This document shows, one piece after another, positions 41,680 to 49,008 of a stretch of DNA of 49,200 nucleotides. Positions within the stretch are counted from its first letter, which is position 1; every line of letters begins with the position of its first letter. Below the pieces are notes generated by a model that did not search any database, was not told the DNA's origin, and saw nothing but the letters and a program-made list of their open reading frames with translations. The DNA lies in IMG/VR virus record IMGVR_UViG_3300033180_000028, positions 1-49,200 of that record, one strand, 5' to 3'. The position numbers were made by a program, and so were the translations under genes. Source of the DNA: a virus.

Positions 41680-41961
41680 TCAATGGTAGTCTGTGATTTC
41701 GACTTGCTCTGGGCCTGCTTCCGTCCAGATGAAGCAAATGCGCCATTGCTTGTTGATCCTTATCGAGTGCTGTCCTGCGCGGTTGCCTGACAGCTTCTCC
41801 AAGCGATTGCCGGGAGGCGACCGCAGGTCTTCGACGCTGGTTGCCGCGTTCAACACATAGAGAAGCTGCTGAGCGCGGCGTACCAGATCGGCCGGGAAAC
41901 CCTTCTTTATTGATCCGTCATCGATCGATGCGGTGAGTTTGTCTTTGAACGAACGGATCAT
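41680..41961 (-). CDS. higB: HigB-family mRNA interferase toxin
   Basis: 93 aa of the HigB/RelE superfamily: IRSFKDKLTASIDDGSIKKG (in place of the usual N-terminal IKSFK), RRAQQLLYVLNAATSVEDLR, PPGNRLEKLSGNRAGQHSIR, INKQWRICFIWTEAGPEQVE and VEITDYH at the end. All family hallmarks are intact. It is the first gene of a leftward operon whose promoter region has two GTATCATA repeats. Confidence 0.93.
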   Translation of the reverse strand: MIRSFKDKLTASIDDGSIKKGFPADLVRRAQQLLYVLNAATSVEDLRSPPGNRLEKLSGNRAGQHSIRINKQWRICFIWTEAGPEQVEITDYH

Positions 41962-41979
41962 ATCGGCCTCCTGATGTTG

Positions 41980-42033
41980 GTATCATACAATGAGACGTCA
42001 GGAAGTCAACGGAATAGTATCATAGAACGATAC
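41980..42033. promoter_or_regulatory. Probable HigA operator repeats
   Basis: GTATCATA occurs at 41980-41987 and 42017-42024. The second is part of the inverted repeat GTATCATAGAACGATAC (42017-42033). The spacing is 37 bp. The repeats flank the region where the leftward higBA promoter is expected and also lie upstream of the rightward endolysin gene. Confidence 0.55.
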
Positions 42034-42132
42034 GTTTTTGATGCTGTTCGTCGCTTATGACGGTGCATCGCGACGCGCGACTAGTGGCCGTTCGTAAGTT
42101 CCTCCTCCTAAATCACCATAGAAAGTAACCAC

Positions 42133-42765
42133 ATGGACCACGCGAAGTTCTTCGCGGCGGTTCGCCCGTCGTTGTTCGGCGGTCGGCTGTCGCAAAATCA
42201 GGTCAACGGCATCAAGGCCATTCTTGACCGCTGGGAGGTGAAGCCCTCTGATGCTCGTTGGCTGGCTTACATGCTGGCGACCGCCTATCACGAGACGGAC
42301 AACACCATGTGCGCCATCTCGGAAAACCTAAATTACTCCGCTTCTGGCTTGCTCGCGACCTTCCCGAAATACTTCACGATTTCCCAAGCCGCAGCATACG
42401 CCCGTCAGCCGCAGCGCATTGCCAATCGCGCCTATGCAAACCGCATGGGCAACGGCAACGAGGCAAGCGGCGACGGATGGCGCTATCGTGGGCGTGGGCT
42501 TGTGCAGATCACGGGCCGCGACAATTACGCCAAGTACGGTATCGCCGATGATCCTGATAAGGCGCTCGATCCGGTCAAGGCTGTCGAAATTCTGTTTGAT
42601 GGCATGATCAACGGGCGCTTCACTGGGAAGAGGCTTGCCGATTATTTCAGTGCGACCGCGACCGACTGGGTCGGAGCACGCAAGATCATCAACGGCACCG
42701 ACCGCGCCGCCGACATTGCCGGCTACGCCAAGAAGTTCGCGGCAGCGATTGAAACCGCTCGCTGA
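42133..42765 (+). CDS. Endolysin, GH19 chitinase/lysozyme-like
   Basis: 210 aa. Features of the GH19-type phage lysozymes: LSQNQVNGIKAILDRWE, AYHETDNTM with the catalytic Glu near residue 54, NRMGNGNEASGDGWRYRGRG, then LVQITGRDNYAKYG. It cleaves the glycan strands of peptidoglycan to release progeny. No signal peptide is seen, so export depends on the holin genes that follow. Confidence 0.9.
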   Translation: MDHAKFFAAVRPSLFGGRLSQNQVNGIKAILDRWEVKPSDARWLAYMLATAYHETDNTMCAISENLNYSASGLLATFPKYFTISQAAAYARQPQRIANRAYANRMGNGNEASGDGWRYRGRGLVQITGRDNYAKYGIADDPDKALDPVKAVEILFDGMINGRFTGKRLADYFSATATDWVGARKIINGTDRAADIAGYAKKFAAAIETAR

Positions 42766-42826
42766 ACGCATCCGGCACACTGACACCCATCCCATCCCGA
42801 CCTACACGCAATCGAAAGGATCAAGC

Positions 42827-43078
42827 ATGCTGAACACCAATGCGCTGCACAATATACTAAACATCCTCATCAGCCTCTCGGGGCTGCTCGTAGCCATCCT
42901 GCTTGCTAGCGGCTGCACGCAGCTCGCAAACGGTACACTGGAATGCTCGGGGTCTTTCGTTAGCCCGCAGATCACTGCCTTTGCGATTGCTGGGCTTGGT
43001 GCCCTGAAGGTATTCGTCAATATCGTGCGCGACGGTCTGTCCGGCCTTATCAAGCCGCAGCCTCCTGTCCAGAAATAA
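42827..43078 (+). CDS. Small two-helix membrane protein, holin-like
   Basis: 83 aa from ATG 42827 behind AAAGGA. There are two hydrophobic helices, about residues 9-30 (NILNILISLSGLLVAILLAS) and 49-67 (ITAFAIAGLGALKVFVNIV), linked by a short segment with two Cys. The CDS is clean and directly downstream of the endolysin. A class II holin or holin partner is likely. The gap to the next gene (43079-43246) contains only short undecided frames. Confidence 0.6.
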   Translation: MLNTNALHNILNILISLSGLLVAILLASGCTQLANGTLECSGSFVSPQITAFAIAGLGALKVFVNIVRDGLSGLIKPQPPVQK

Positions 43079-43246
43079 CCGGTGCGCGGCACTTGCTTGG
43101 CTCGCGCCCCTGCTGATCGTCGGGGTGTGGAAACTTCGAACATCAATATTCACCGCGCGCATGGAGTAAGACATGGCGATCAATGATTTTACGACACTCC
43201 TGGGATCAATGCGATTTCAGCGATATCGTTGCGGAGGGCCTGATTG

Positions 43247-43573
43247 ATGCCCGACAAGTACAATTCGCTCTATGAGTTGCTGAACGCATGGGGCGGTGGA
43301 GCGCTCGCTACCATTATCGGCGCCTTGCTCGGCCGGGTCATGTGGCATAGCAGCGAAGCGCGTAAAGGGCACCGCAAGTTCTTCGGCGCGGAACTGCTTT
43401 GGGAGTTTCCGGTAGCGATCGGCATGGCGCTGATCGGGGAGGGGCTTGCCTCCTATCTCGGCATTAATCAGCCGGTCGTATCGACCGGTCTGATCGCAGC
43501 GCTTGCCTATCTCGGCCCTCGCGGCGTCGAGGCGTTGCTATTGCGCTGGTTTATTAAACGGCAAGGCACCTAA
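43247..43573 (+). CDS. Phage holin (LydA-like)
   Basis: 108 aa from ATG 43247 with GGAGGG 8-9 bases upstream. Hydrophobic segments lie at about 14-28 (WGGGALATIIGALLGRVM), 50-65 (WEFPVAIGMALIGEGLAS) and 75-92 (VVSTGLIAALAYLGPRG). The ordering and the GPRG near the end match the LydA/holin superfamily III group. It would permeabilise the inner membrane for the endolysin. An intrinsic terminator follows directly. Confidence 0.75.
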   Translation: MPDKYNSLYELLNAWGGGALATIIGALLGRVMWHSSEARKGHRKFFGAELLWEFPVAIGMALIGEGLASYLGINQPVVSTGLIAALAYLGPRGVEALLLRWFIKRQGT

Positions 43574-43578
43574 TGAGA

Positions 43579-43610
43579 AAGGCGGGTCACCCACGGTGCA
43601 CCCGCCTTTT
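43579..43610 (+). terminator. Intrinsic terminator after the lysis genes
   Basis: AAGGCGGGT (43579-43587) pairs with ACCCGCCTT (43600-43608) in a perfect 9-bp stem with a 12-base loop, followed by TTTTCGTG. It closes the lysis operon. Confidence 0.85.
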
Positions 43611-43686
43611 CGTGTTTGTGTCGTATCGCTCGCCATTCTGCCACTTCTAACCTCTGTTGCACATACAGCACAGATATATCAATTCA

Positions 43687-43716
43687 GTTGAAGTGTGGCG
43701 TTTGGCACACTTCAAC
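43687..43716. promoter_or_regulatory. Perfect 11-bp inverted repeat upstream of glycosyltransferase
   Basis: GTTGAAGTGTG (43687-43697) and CACACTTCAAC (43706-43716) are perfect complements around an 8-base loop. No T-run follows, so a terminator is unlikely. An operator or an RNA hairpin is more likely. A consensus TATAAT lies at 43786-43791, close to the start of the next gene. Confidence 0.55.
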
Positions 43717-43800
43717 CGATGACATTCCAATTGCATATCGATACCCGGCTTTCTCGTTACAATCCAGTAACTTACATGAGCAATTTATAATGTGGGGATT

Positions 43801-44565
43801 ATGTTGTTCGATCGCATTCTTGATGTATTCCGGACTACCAAAGCGCGGCACCGGGCGGTGCTTGCGCCATTTCCTGAAAATCCAAAACCATCACCACGCT
43901 CCGACACTGCTGGCGATATCGTCGCCTTCTTCACGGTGAACTCGATCTATGAGACCGAGGCAGCCCGCATGGTTGCGTCAGCTTGGCGCTTGGGGCTTTC
44001 AGTGCACACCTGGCCTTTCATTAGCACCGGCAGTTGGGTGCGCAACGCCAGCGTAAAACCGACATTTCTTTTAAAGCAACGGGAAAGTCGGCGAGGGGCG
44101 CTGCTCTATGTAGATGTGGATGCAGTTTTCCATCGCGACCCTTGGCCTGTGCTTAGCGGCATGGATTGCGATATCGCAGTATACCGAGAGCGTGGCCGAC
44201 TGCTTTCCGGCACAATCCTGATCAACGACACGCCCGCAGCCCGTGAGTTGCTTGCCGATTGGAAGCGGCGTTGCAATGAAAATCCTGAAGTTTGGGATCA
44301 AGTCGCCTTGCAGGAGCTGCTGGACGAAGATCGCCTATCCGACAAGCCTCGCTACCGTGAAGGCGCGCTGTCCTCCGCGTTCTGCTGGGTTTTTGATCGG
44401 GTGAGCAACGGCAAACCCGGCAAGGTCTATATCGAACATTTGCAAGCGAGCCGCGAAGGGTCACGCGCTCGCGGTCAGGCTCGTAAGGGCTTGATGCGCC
44501 GTCATGAACGGGTCCGAACAATCGAGCGCATCCTTGAAGAGAATAGGCAGCGGCTACTTCGGTAG
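43801..44565 (+). CDS. Putative glycosyltransferase (nucleotide-diphospho-sugar type)
   Basis: 254 aa from ATG 43801 (GTG 43792 also in frame). A GT-A-like layout: DIVAFFTVNSIYETEAARMV with beta-strand then helix, GALLYVDVDAVFHRDPWP with the metal-binding DXD near residue 103, SGTILINDTPAARELLADWK, then WDQVALQELLDEDRL near the C-terminus. It is similar to the family of nucleotide-diphospho-sugar transferases. It stands alone after the lysis operon with its own AT-rich promoter, as expected for a lysogenic-conversion gene that alters surface sugars. The substrate is unknown. Confidence 0.75.
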   Translation: MLFDRILDVFRTTKARHRAVLAPFPENPKPSPRSDTAGDIVAFFTVNSIYETEAARMVASAWRLGLSVHTWPFISTGSWVRNASVKPTFLLKQRESRRGALLYVDVDAVFHRDPWPVLSGMDCDIAVYRERGRLLSGTILINDTPAARELLADWKRRCNENPEVWDQVALQELLDEDRLSDKPRYREGALSSAFCWVFDRVSNGKPGKVYIEHLQASREGSRARGQARKGLMRRHERVRTIERILEENRQRLLR

Positions 44566-44577
44566 CCGCACCATCGA

Positions 44578-44784
44578 TCATTCGCCGGTTTGCGCCCTTC
44601 TGCCTGCGCGTCGCTCATTGACCCATTCCCGGTCGGGAAAGTGATCCCAGCACCAAAAGCTGTTTTGACCCTTTACCGGTTCGTAGCCGAGCATGCCCCA
44701 AATGTTGCATCCGGGATGCTCGCACCAATGTTCAAAATGTACCGGCTCTTCGGGCCGCATATTGGCCCGATGTTCATCAGTCAT
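44578..44784 (-). CDS. Small putative zinc-binding protein (68 aa)
   Basis: 68 aa, coupled to the SRAP gene by a 4-bp overlap (ATGA). Metal-ligand candidates are HFEHWCEHPGC (about 17-27) and FWCWDH (about 43-48). The pattern suggests a one-zinc ribbon. It is rich in Trp. It is the last gene of the LexA-box operon, and its coupling to the SRAP gene suggests a role with DNA damage, which is inference. Confidence 0.65.
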   Translation of the reverse strand: MTDEHRANMRPEEPVHFEHWCEHPGCNIWGMLGYEPVKGQNSFWCWDHFPDREWVNERRAGRRAQTGE

Positions 44785-45509
44785 GTGGTCATGCTTTCTT
44801 TCGGCAGCAGTATAAGCCCGTCATCCGGAAAAGGCCGCTGTAGCGCCTTGGCCTCGTCCCATGGAGCCGACATCCAAAGCTCGATCTCTTCGGGAGTATG
44901 CAGGATGACCGGCATTGCTTTCTCGTGGATCGGCTCGACGATCCCATTCGGCTCCGTTGTGAGGAAGCCGTAGAGGTCGATCGTGACTTCTCCCTCTTTG
45001 ATCTTTCGCACGGATCGCCATTGCGGCACCCATATGCCGGTGAAAAACATCAGCGGCATATCGTTGTTGCCGGCGAACCACGCGTTCGGCACTCGACCGC
45101 CTTCAACCCTGTTGCCATAATCAGGCTCAGCAAAACGCGTGAAGGGTACAAGGCATCGGTTTTCAATGCCGAGCCATGGCCGCCAGTGTTTGCTTTCGGT
45201 GCGCCGGACATTGGTCGTTCCGCCATCGGGCTCCGCGCTCAACAACTTCGGAAAATCGACTGACTGACCTTTCGCGCGCAACTTTGCTGCACGCTTTTCA
45301 GCGGCCTGCATGATTGCCGCGCGCGAGGTAGGCAACCCCCAACGGACCATAGCCAACTCCCGACCGGCTGCCGTGTTGCGAATGATCGGCCCCATACGAT
45401 CAGGATAGACGTCCAGCGATGGTTCAAGATTGCCGATGCTGTCGATCATCGCGCGCGTGATCTGCCGAATGGCTTCCTGGTTGGTCGTAACATTGTACAG
45501 ATTGCACAT
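44781..45509 (-). CDS. SRAP-family DNA-repair protein (YedK/HMCES-like)
   Basis: 242 aa from ATG 45509, with GGAGG 5 bases upstream. This start places Cys at position 2 (MCNLYN), which after Met removal forms the thiazolidine crosslink to abasic sites in single-stranded DNA. Other SRAP landmarks are RWGLPTSRA, NVRRTESKHWRPWLG, RCLVPFTRFAEPD with the active-site Glu, and HEKAMPVILHTPEEIELWM with the active-site His. It shields abasic ssDNA. It is read from an operon under a LexA-type box. The frame is open upstream (see the extended form). Confidence 0.93.
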   Translation of the reverse strand: MCNLYNVTTNQEAIRQITRAMIDSIGNLEPSLDVYPDRMGPIIRNTAAGRELAMVRWGLPTSRAAIMQAAEKRAAKLRAKGQSVDFPKLLSAEPDGGTTNVRRTESKHWRPWLGIENRCLVPFTRFAEPDYGNRVEGGRVPNAWFAGNNDMPLMFFTGIWVPQWRSVRKIKEGEVTIDLYGFLTTEPNGIVEPIHEKAMPVILHTPEEIELWMSAPWDEAKALQRPFPDDGLILLPKESMTT

Positions 45510-45806
45510 TCTAACCTCCGCTGGCGTCCAGATGCCGAGCTTTGAGAACTCCTCAGCGCGGACGGTCTCACCCCCTGTTCGCTCACGGAACATGAGCGCA
45601 TTCTCCCTCTCGGCAAAGCAATATATCAGATAGCTTTCGTCGCAATAACGGCTGTGGCGTGTCCTAAGTCCAGGCTCGATTTCATAAGCCGACGCATTGA
45701 GTGGCCCCAACTCGCGATGGGTCATATTTTCGGTACGGACGATCACCTGATGCGGTCGATAGATATTGGTCCATCGCTGAGTTTGCTCCCATCGCCTTTT
45801 GACCAT
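44781..45806 (-). CDS. Extended in-frame form: unknown N-terminal domain plus SRAP
   Basis: ATG 45806 has AGGA 8 bases upstream and lies 9 bp after the preceding gene's stop. The frame runs without a stop through 99 residues (MTHRELGPLNASAYEIEPG, ESYLIYCFAERENALMFRER, FSKLGIWTPAEVR) directly into the SRAP sequence. The extension looks like a separate small protein whose stop has been lost. In the long product the SRAP Cys is internal, so the crosslink chemistry could not form. The operon may produce both a fusion and, from the internal start, active SRAP. Confidence 0.6.
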   Translation of the reverse strand: MVKRRWEQTQRWTNIYRPHQVIVRTENMTHRELGPLNASAYEIEPGLRTRHSRYCDESYLIYCFAERENALMFRERTGGETVRAEEFSKLGIWTPAEVRMCNLYNVTTNQEAIRQITRAMIDSIGNLEPSLDVYPDRMGPIIRNTAAGRELAMVRWGLPTSRAAIMQAAEKRAAKLRAKGQSVDFPKLLSAEPDGGTTNVRRTESKHWRPWLGIENRCLVPFTRFAEPDYGNRVEGGRVPNAWFAGNNDMPLMFFTGIWVPQWRSVRKIKEGEVTIDLYGFLTTEPNGIVEPIHEKAMPVILHTPEEIELWMSAPWDEAKALQRPFPDDGLILLPKESMTT

Positions 45807-45815
45807 TGGGGTTTC

Positions 45816-46142
45816 CTAAAGTTTGACGTCTTTCCAGATCGGCTTTCGGATGTGCTTTATCTCCATCAGCTTCCGCACTCTCAGCCCGACCATTTCCGCT
45901 GCTGAAGGGCTTACGAGATCAGCCCGCAGATACTGCTTGGTGTCGCAGCGCTCGCAGCGGAATTTCTTTGGTATCCGTTCGACTGTGATGTCACCGCAGA
46001 GCGGGATTAGATCGGCTGGGAGATAGAGCCGCTTCACCCGGCAGAGTTGGCAATCAATCTTGATGAAGTAGGTCCGGTCGATGAACGACGACAGCGTCGG
46101 ACGCCGCAAAACATCGTTACGGCTCGGAGACTTCTCTGGCAT
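45816..46142 (-). CDS. Zinc-ribbon-like hypothetical protein (108 aa)
   Basis: 108 aa. Two CxxC knuckles, CQLC near residue 32 and CERC near 63, frame a beta-type segment (RLYLPADLIPLCGDITVERI), as in a zinc ribbon. The C-terminal part is a basic helix (EMVGLRVRKLMEIKHIRK). It is third in the leftward operon, behind GAGGA. A nucleic-acid-binding role is plausible but not shown. Confidence 0.65.
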   Translation of the reverse strand: MPEKSPSRNDVLRRPTLSSFIDRTYFIKIDCQLCRVKRLYLPADLIPLCGDITVERIPKKFRCERCDTKQYLRADLVSPSAAEMVGLRVRKLMEIKHIRKPIWKDVKL

Positions 46143-46167
46143 TTCCTCAGCTCAGGCTTAGCGCCCA

Positions 46168-46707
46168 TCAGCCCACGTCAATGGCATCGATAAAAGCCTG
46201 AATCGTCTCATCGAGATTGGTCCCGTTCTGTGCCCATCGCGGGCCGCTGAGAAGGTCGCTTGGCCATTGCTGAATGCGAACCAGCCCACAGGTCTCGCCA
46301 GCCTTGTCATCGACAGCGATCTGAAGCTTGCCGAAGAAGATGTCGTCGGGAAGCTGGTAGATGCAGACCTGATGGAAATGAAGCCCAGACCTTTTGCTGA
46401 TTTCAGATAGCAGCAACGGGTCCGCTTGATCGAGCTGCATTGGGTCTGGGCCTGTCCAGTAGAGGTCGATCTCCTCCTCAGAATAATCGATCAACGTATC
46501 GAGCAGCACGCGCATGCGCTCTAGATGGATACGCAGAGCTCTCGATTTCGCTCCGCTTTTGGCACCGATCTCATCATAGCAGTGGCGCTCAGCGAAGCGA
46601 ATGAAGTCATCAAGAGCTTTTGCGTCGCTCTGGTTGATCGTCAGCATGCCGGCTTCCGACGCTGGAGGTGCTGTAAATTCGCCATTGAAAGGAATTATGC
46701 TTCCCAT
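46168..46707 (-). CDS. Hypothetical protein (179 aa)
   Basis: 179 aa, start ATG 46707 behind AAGGAG (spacing 7). The N-terminal half is helical (DAKALDDFIRFAERHCYDEI, RALRIHLERMRVLLDTLIDY); the second half is beta-rich (GLHFHQVCIYQLPDDIFFGK, ETCGLVRIQQWPSDLLSG). No family is recognised. It lies between two other genes of the LexA-box operon. Confidence 0.65.
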   Translation of the reverse strand: MGSIIPFNGEFTAPPASEAGMLTINQSDAKALDDFIRFAERHCYDEIGAKSGAKSRALRIHLERMRVLLDTLIDYSEEEIDLYWTGPDPMQLDQADPLLLSEISKRSGLHFHQVCIYQLPDDIFFGKLQIAVDDKAGETCGLVRIQQWPSDLLSGPRWAQNGTNLDETIQAFIDAIDVG

Positions 46708-46719
46708 CGTCTGTCTCCT

Positions 46720-46923
46720 TCAGATTTGATCCATGCTCGGCTGCCAGCCTCGCGTCATGCCCTTGCTCATCACAGCAGAGGTAAGCGTTAGCTGGTGGCG
46801 AAGATGCTGAATGCGATGCACGAGGTCAGCGACAGCAGCTCGCGCGTCGCCGCCATGCGCGGCAATGATCGCCTCAATCGGATCGAACTCGGGTTCTTCG
46901 GGTGTGGCTGCTTGGGCGTTCAT
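46720..46923 (-). CDS. Small helical protein, first gene of LexA-box operon (67 aa)
   Basis: 67 aa from ATG 46923 (GGAG 11 bases upstream). ATG 46971 would add 16 residues and has no good ribosome site. The sequence (FDPIEAIIAAHGGDARAAVA, DLVHRIQHLRHQLTLTSAVM) is helical, and the pattern EAI-x-AHGGD-x-R-A is reminiscent of small Rhizobiales phage proteins. It begins about 85 bases after the predicted transcription start. Confidence 0.6.
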   Translation of the reverse strand: MNAQAATPEEPEFDPIEAIIAAHGGDARAAVADLVHRIQHLRHQLTLTSAVMSKGMTRGWQPSMDQI

Positions 46924-47009
46924 GAGGCACACTTCTCCGTTCCGCCGGATGACAGCGGTTCTCATCATCAAATTGTTGGTAAACTCAGGCCGGGGCGCAG
47001 CTTGGGTCT

Positions 47010-47045
47010 GTTCTTATTATGTTCACGTTAAAGGAGGAGAGTCAA
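47010..47045 (-). promoter_or_regulatory. Promoter with LexA-type SOS box
   Basis: On the minus strand TTGACT (47045-47040) and CATAAT (47021-47016) are separated by 18 bp. GAACATAATAAGAAC (47024-47010) overlaps the -10 element and fits GAAC-N7-GAAC, the direct-repeat LexA box of alphaproteobacteria. It lies upstream of five leftward genes ending with the SRAP gene and the small zinc protein, so SOS control is strongly suggested. Confidence 0.8.
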
Positions 47046-47130
47046 GTTGACGAAAATGTTTCGTGGGGCTCTCTCTCGACATAATTGATTTCCTGATGCA
47101 ATCTTTGATTGCCTTTCAAAGGAGATGCCA

Positions 47131-47358
47131 ATGAAAGCGTATTACGAGCGATATCCACGACGGACATGGATTCTTACGGGCGCTATTATCGGCGCATTGG
47201 TCGGCCTTCTGATTATCGGCAATTTCGGTGTGGCTTCTGCTGGTCGTGGGCACGCGGTTTGGGGGTGGCTTTTTGGTGCCGGCCTGGGAGCATATGTCGG
47301 CTTTCGGGTCGGCGAATGGCGGCTTCGAAAGCAGACCGCCAACTCGCGGCATCTGTGA
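47131..47358 (+). CDS. Small membrane protein (75 aa)
   Basis: 75 aa from ATG 47131 with AAGGAG 6 bases upstream (ATG 47125 is too close). A basic N-terminus (MKAYYERYPRRTWI) leads into two glycine-rich hydrophobic helices (TGAIIGALVGLLIIGNFGVA and AVWGWLFGAGLGAYVGFRVG) and a basic C-terminus. It is transcribed away from the LexA-box promoter. It may be a moron active in the lysogen, for example in superinfection exclusion, but this is not shown. Confidence 0.6.
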   Translation: MKAYYERYPRRTWILTGAIIGALVGLLIIGNFGVASAGRGHAVWGWLFGAGLGAYVGFRVGEWRLRKQTANSRHL

Positions 47359-47376
47359 TCAATCGGGAGGTGGGAA

Positions 47377-47730
47377 ATGAAACCGCACGTCCGAGCGGCA
47401 GCGGCGGCTATAGCGTTAGCGCACAGTCGTCAGGCACAAATTTCATCGATCTACTCGTATGCAGAATCGTCGCATCGAAGTATCAGAGTGATTGTGAACG
47501 GCAACAGAATCAACGCTTACGACTACGCACGCTCTTGTCATATCACGGGTCAGATCGGGAACCTTTACGATTACGGCGTTAGTAAGAACTTCAATCTGAG
47601 GCCCACAGGGACCGGAGCATATAACGGCTACGACTATGACTCTGCATCGCACTTTACTGTGCGTGTGAATGGGAGAAATGTTCAGGTTTATGATTACGAG
47701 CATAGCTCGCATTTCAACTACTCAGGGTGA
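47377..47730 (+). CDS. YDY-repeat protein (117 aa), unrecognised
   Basis: 117 aa with a strong GGAGGTGGG upstream. After a short Ala-rich N-terminus the protein is four to five imperfect repeats of 13-23 residues: a divergent IYSYAESSH near 25, then YDYARSCH at 48, YDYGVSKNF at 64, YDYDSASHF at 85 and YDYEHSSHF at 105, each followed by alternating beta residues and a Gly/Asn turn (RVNGRNVQV). This is the look of a small beta-repeat protein. No signal peptide is clear and no known family is recognised. Confidence 0.6.
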   Translation: MKPHVRAAAAAIALAHSRQAQISSIYSYAESSHRSIRVIVNGNRINAYDYARSCHITGQIGNLYDYGVSKNFNLRPTGTGAYNGYDYDSASHFTVRVNGRNVQVYDYEHSSHFNYSG

Positions 47731-48009
47731 TGGCGTTAGGGGAGTGCGTGGTTCTAGCCGACCGTCCTATTGACTGTGGTGGCAAACCATTGAAACGATA
47801 ACGAAACTTTGATGGATATTTCCAAGGAATCTTATTGGAATGGCTTTGTTTTGCTTGGCCTTCCGAGGTCACAATTTTTCGGGCCACATTAAACGCAGAG
47901 TGATATACCGCTTTAACAGTGCGCGCGGGTCGATTGAATATGATCCGTGGAAATATTCGGGTGGCATGTCGGCATTGCAAATGCTCGCCTGTGGCCACGG
48001 GGAAGCCAA

Positions 48010-48840
48010 TCAAATTGGTATCGGGAAAGCCTTCACCCATTTCTCGAAGGTTTTCTCTGATGGAAAAATGCCGTTATCCATCATTGGCGACCAATCAATT
48101 TTGGCGACCTTTGGGAGAGATCGCATGAGCCAGCCGGCATTCTTCTTACGTAACGCGTTGCCGTATCGAGCGAGATCATCGGCAAGGATCTTGGAAAAGA
48201 AGATGCAAGCGTCCATCTGAGAATTGATAGCATCTACACTATTTGGATATCGGGTATCTGTACCACCAGAAGTCGTATTGCCCAAGTAAAAGTGCGTGGC
48301 CTCTTCGGGAGACCGCTCTCGGCCCTTGTATTCAACGACTAGTTCCTCGCGGTAGGCTATCGCGTGGTCGAGACCTTTGTTGGCCCGCACCAGCTCGCTC
48401 AAAGCGGCTAGCCCTCGACCGTAAATCGAGATTTTCCCAAATATTTGTCTTTCAAGCTGTTCGATCGGCACGTTGACTGGAACCACTGTCCGGAATTCGA
48501 GTGTCGGCTTAAAGGGCAAACGCAACGGCGCGGTCAAAGTTTTGTTTGTCTCCCAGATCGCATCCCGTTGCATGCGAATGTCCTCGATCGCATCCAATAT
48601 CGGCAACGCATGCTGACGCTTTGCATTTGCGAAGGCGCTGCAAGTCGAAAAGCAAAGGCTCAAGGCGGCGTTTACATTGTTGAGTTCGGTTACCACCGAC
48701 TGCCTTCGCTGCTGTCTGCTGACTATCGCCTGCGCGCCCAGTGCACCAAAAAGCGCGCCGAACGCGCCAGTAGTAAGATTGTTAAAAGCAGTAGACTGAA
48801 GAATGGTAGATATAAGATTTGTCGCCTCTGGTAGGTTCAT
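48010..48840 (-). CDS. Membrane-anchored unknown protein next to attR (276 aa)
   Basis: 276 aa from ATG 48840. An N-terminal hydrophobic segment (FNNLTTGAFGALFGALGAQA, about 19-40) is followed by a basic QQRRQ and a long helical cytoplasmic part (VVTELNNVNAALSLCFSTCS, LDAIEDIRMQRDAIWE). No catalytic motif is seen. Low GC and position immediately inside the right attachment repeat mark it as cargo. The preceding gap (47731-48009) contains no gene I can support. Confidence 0.6.
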   Translation of the reverse strand: MNLPEATNLISTILQSTAFNNLTTGAFGALFGALGAQAIVSRQQRRQSVVTELNNVNAALSLCFSTCSAFANAKRQHALPILDAIEDIRMQRDAIWETNKTLTAPLRLPFKPTLEFRTVVPVNVPIEQLERQIFGKISIYGRGLAALSELVRANKGLDHAIAYREELVVEYKGRERSPEEATHFYLGNTTSGGTDTRYPNSVDAINSQMDACIFFSKILADDLARYGNALRKKNAGWLMRSLPKVAKIDWSPMMDNGIFPSEKTFEKWVKAFPIPI

Positions 48841-49008
48841 GCGCCGCCTCTCGGATGCTTCAGCTCGAAGCTCGACTCAATTCGACGCTCCTTTACGGCA
48901 TTGTCACACCCCGAACGTCTAAAGTCACGGCATGGGCCGTTAGCGATTCAGTTTTGCCGTCCGAAAGCTAGTGCCGATCTGCACCACAGGTCGCGCTGAG
49001 CTACAAGT

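Noticed and set aside
43079-43246. Short frames between the two holin-like genes: a hydrophobic frame ending at 43169, a 24-codon frame at 43173-43247 and a 30-codon frame near 43186
   Set aside because: The hydrophobic frame has no start codon. The 24-codon frame has a ribosome site but its product looks random, and the 30-codon frame competes with it. Possibly a decayed lysis gene.
47840-48220. Rightward frame of 126 codons overlapping the 276-aa border gene
   Set aside because: Overlaps the better-composed leftward gene by 200 bp and has no clear ribosome site. Its first half lies in the gap, but this is not enough to call it.
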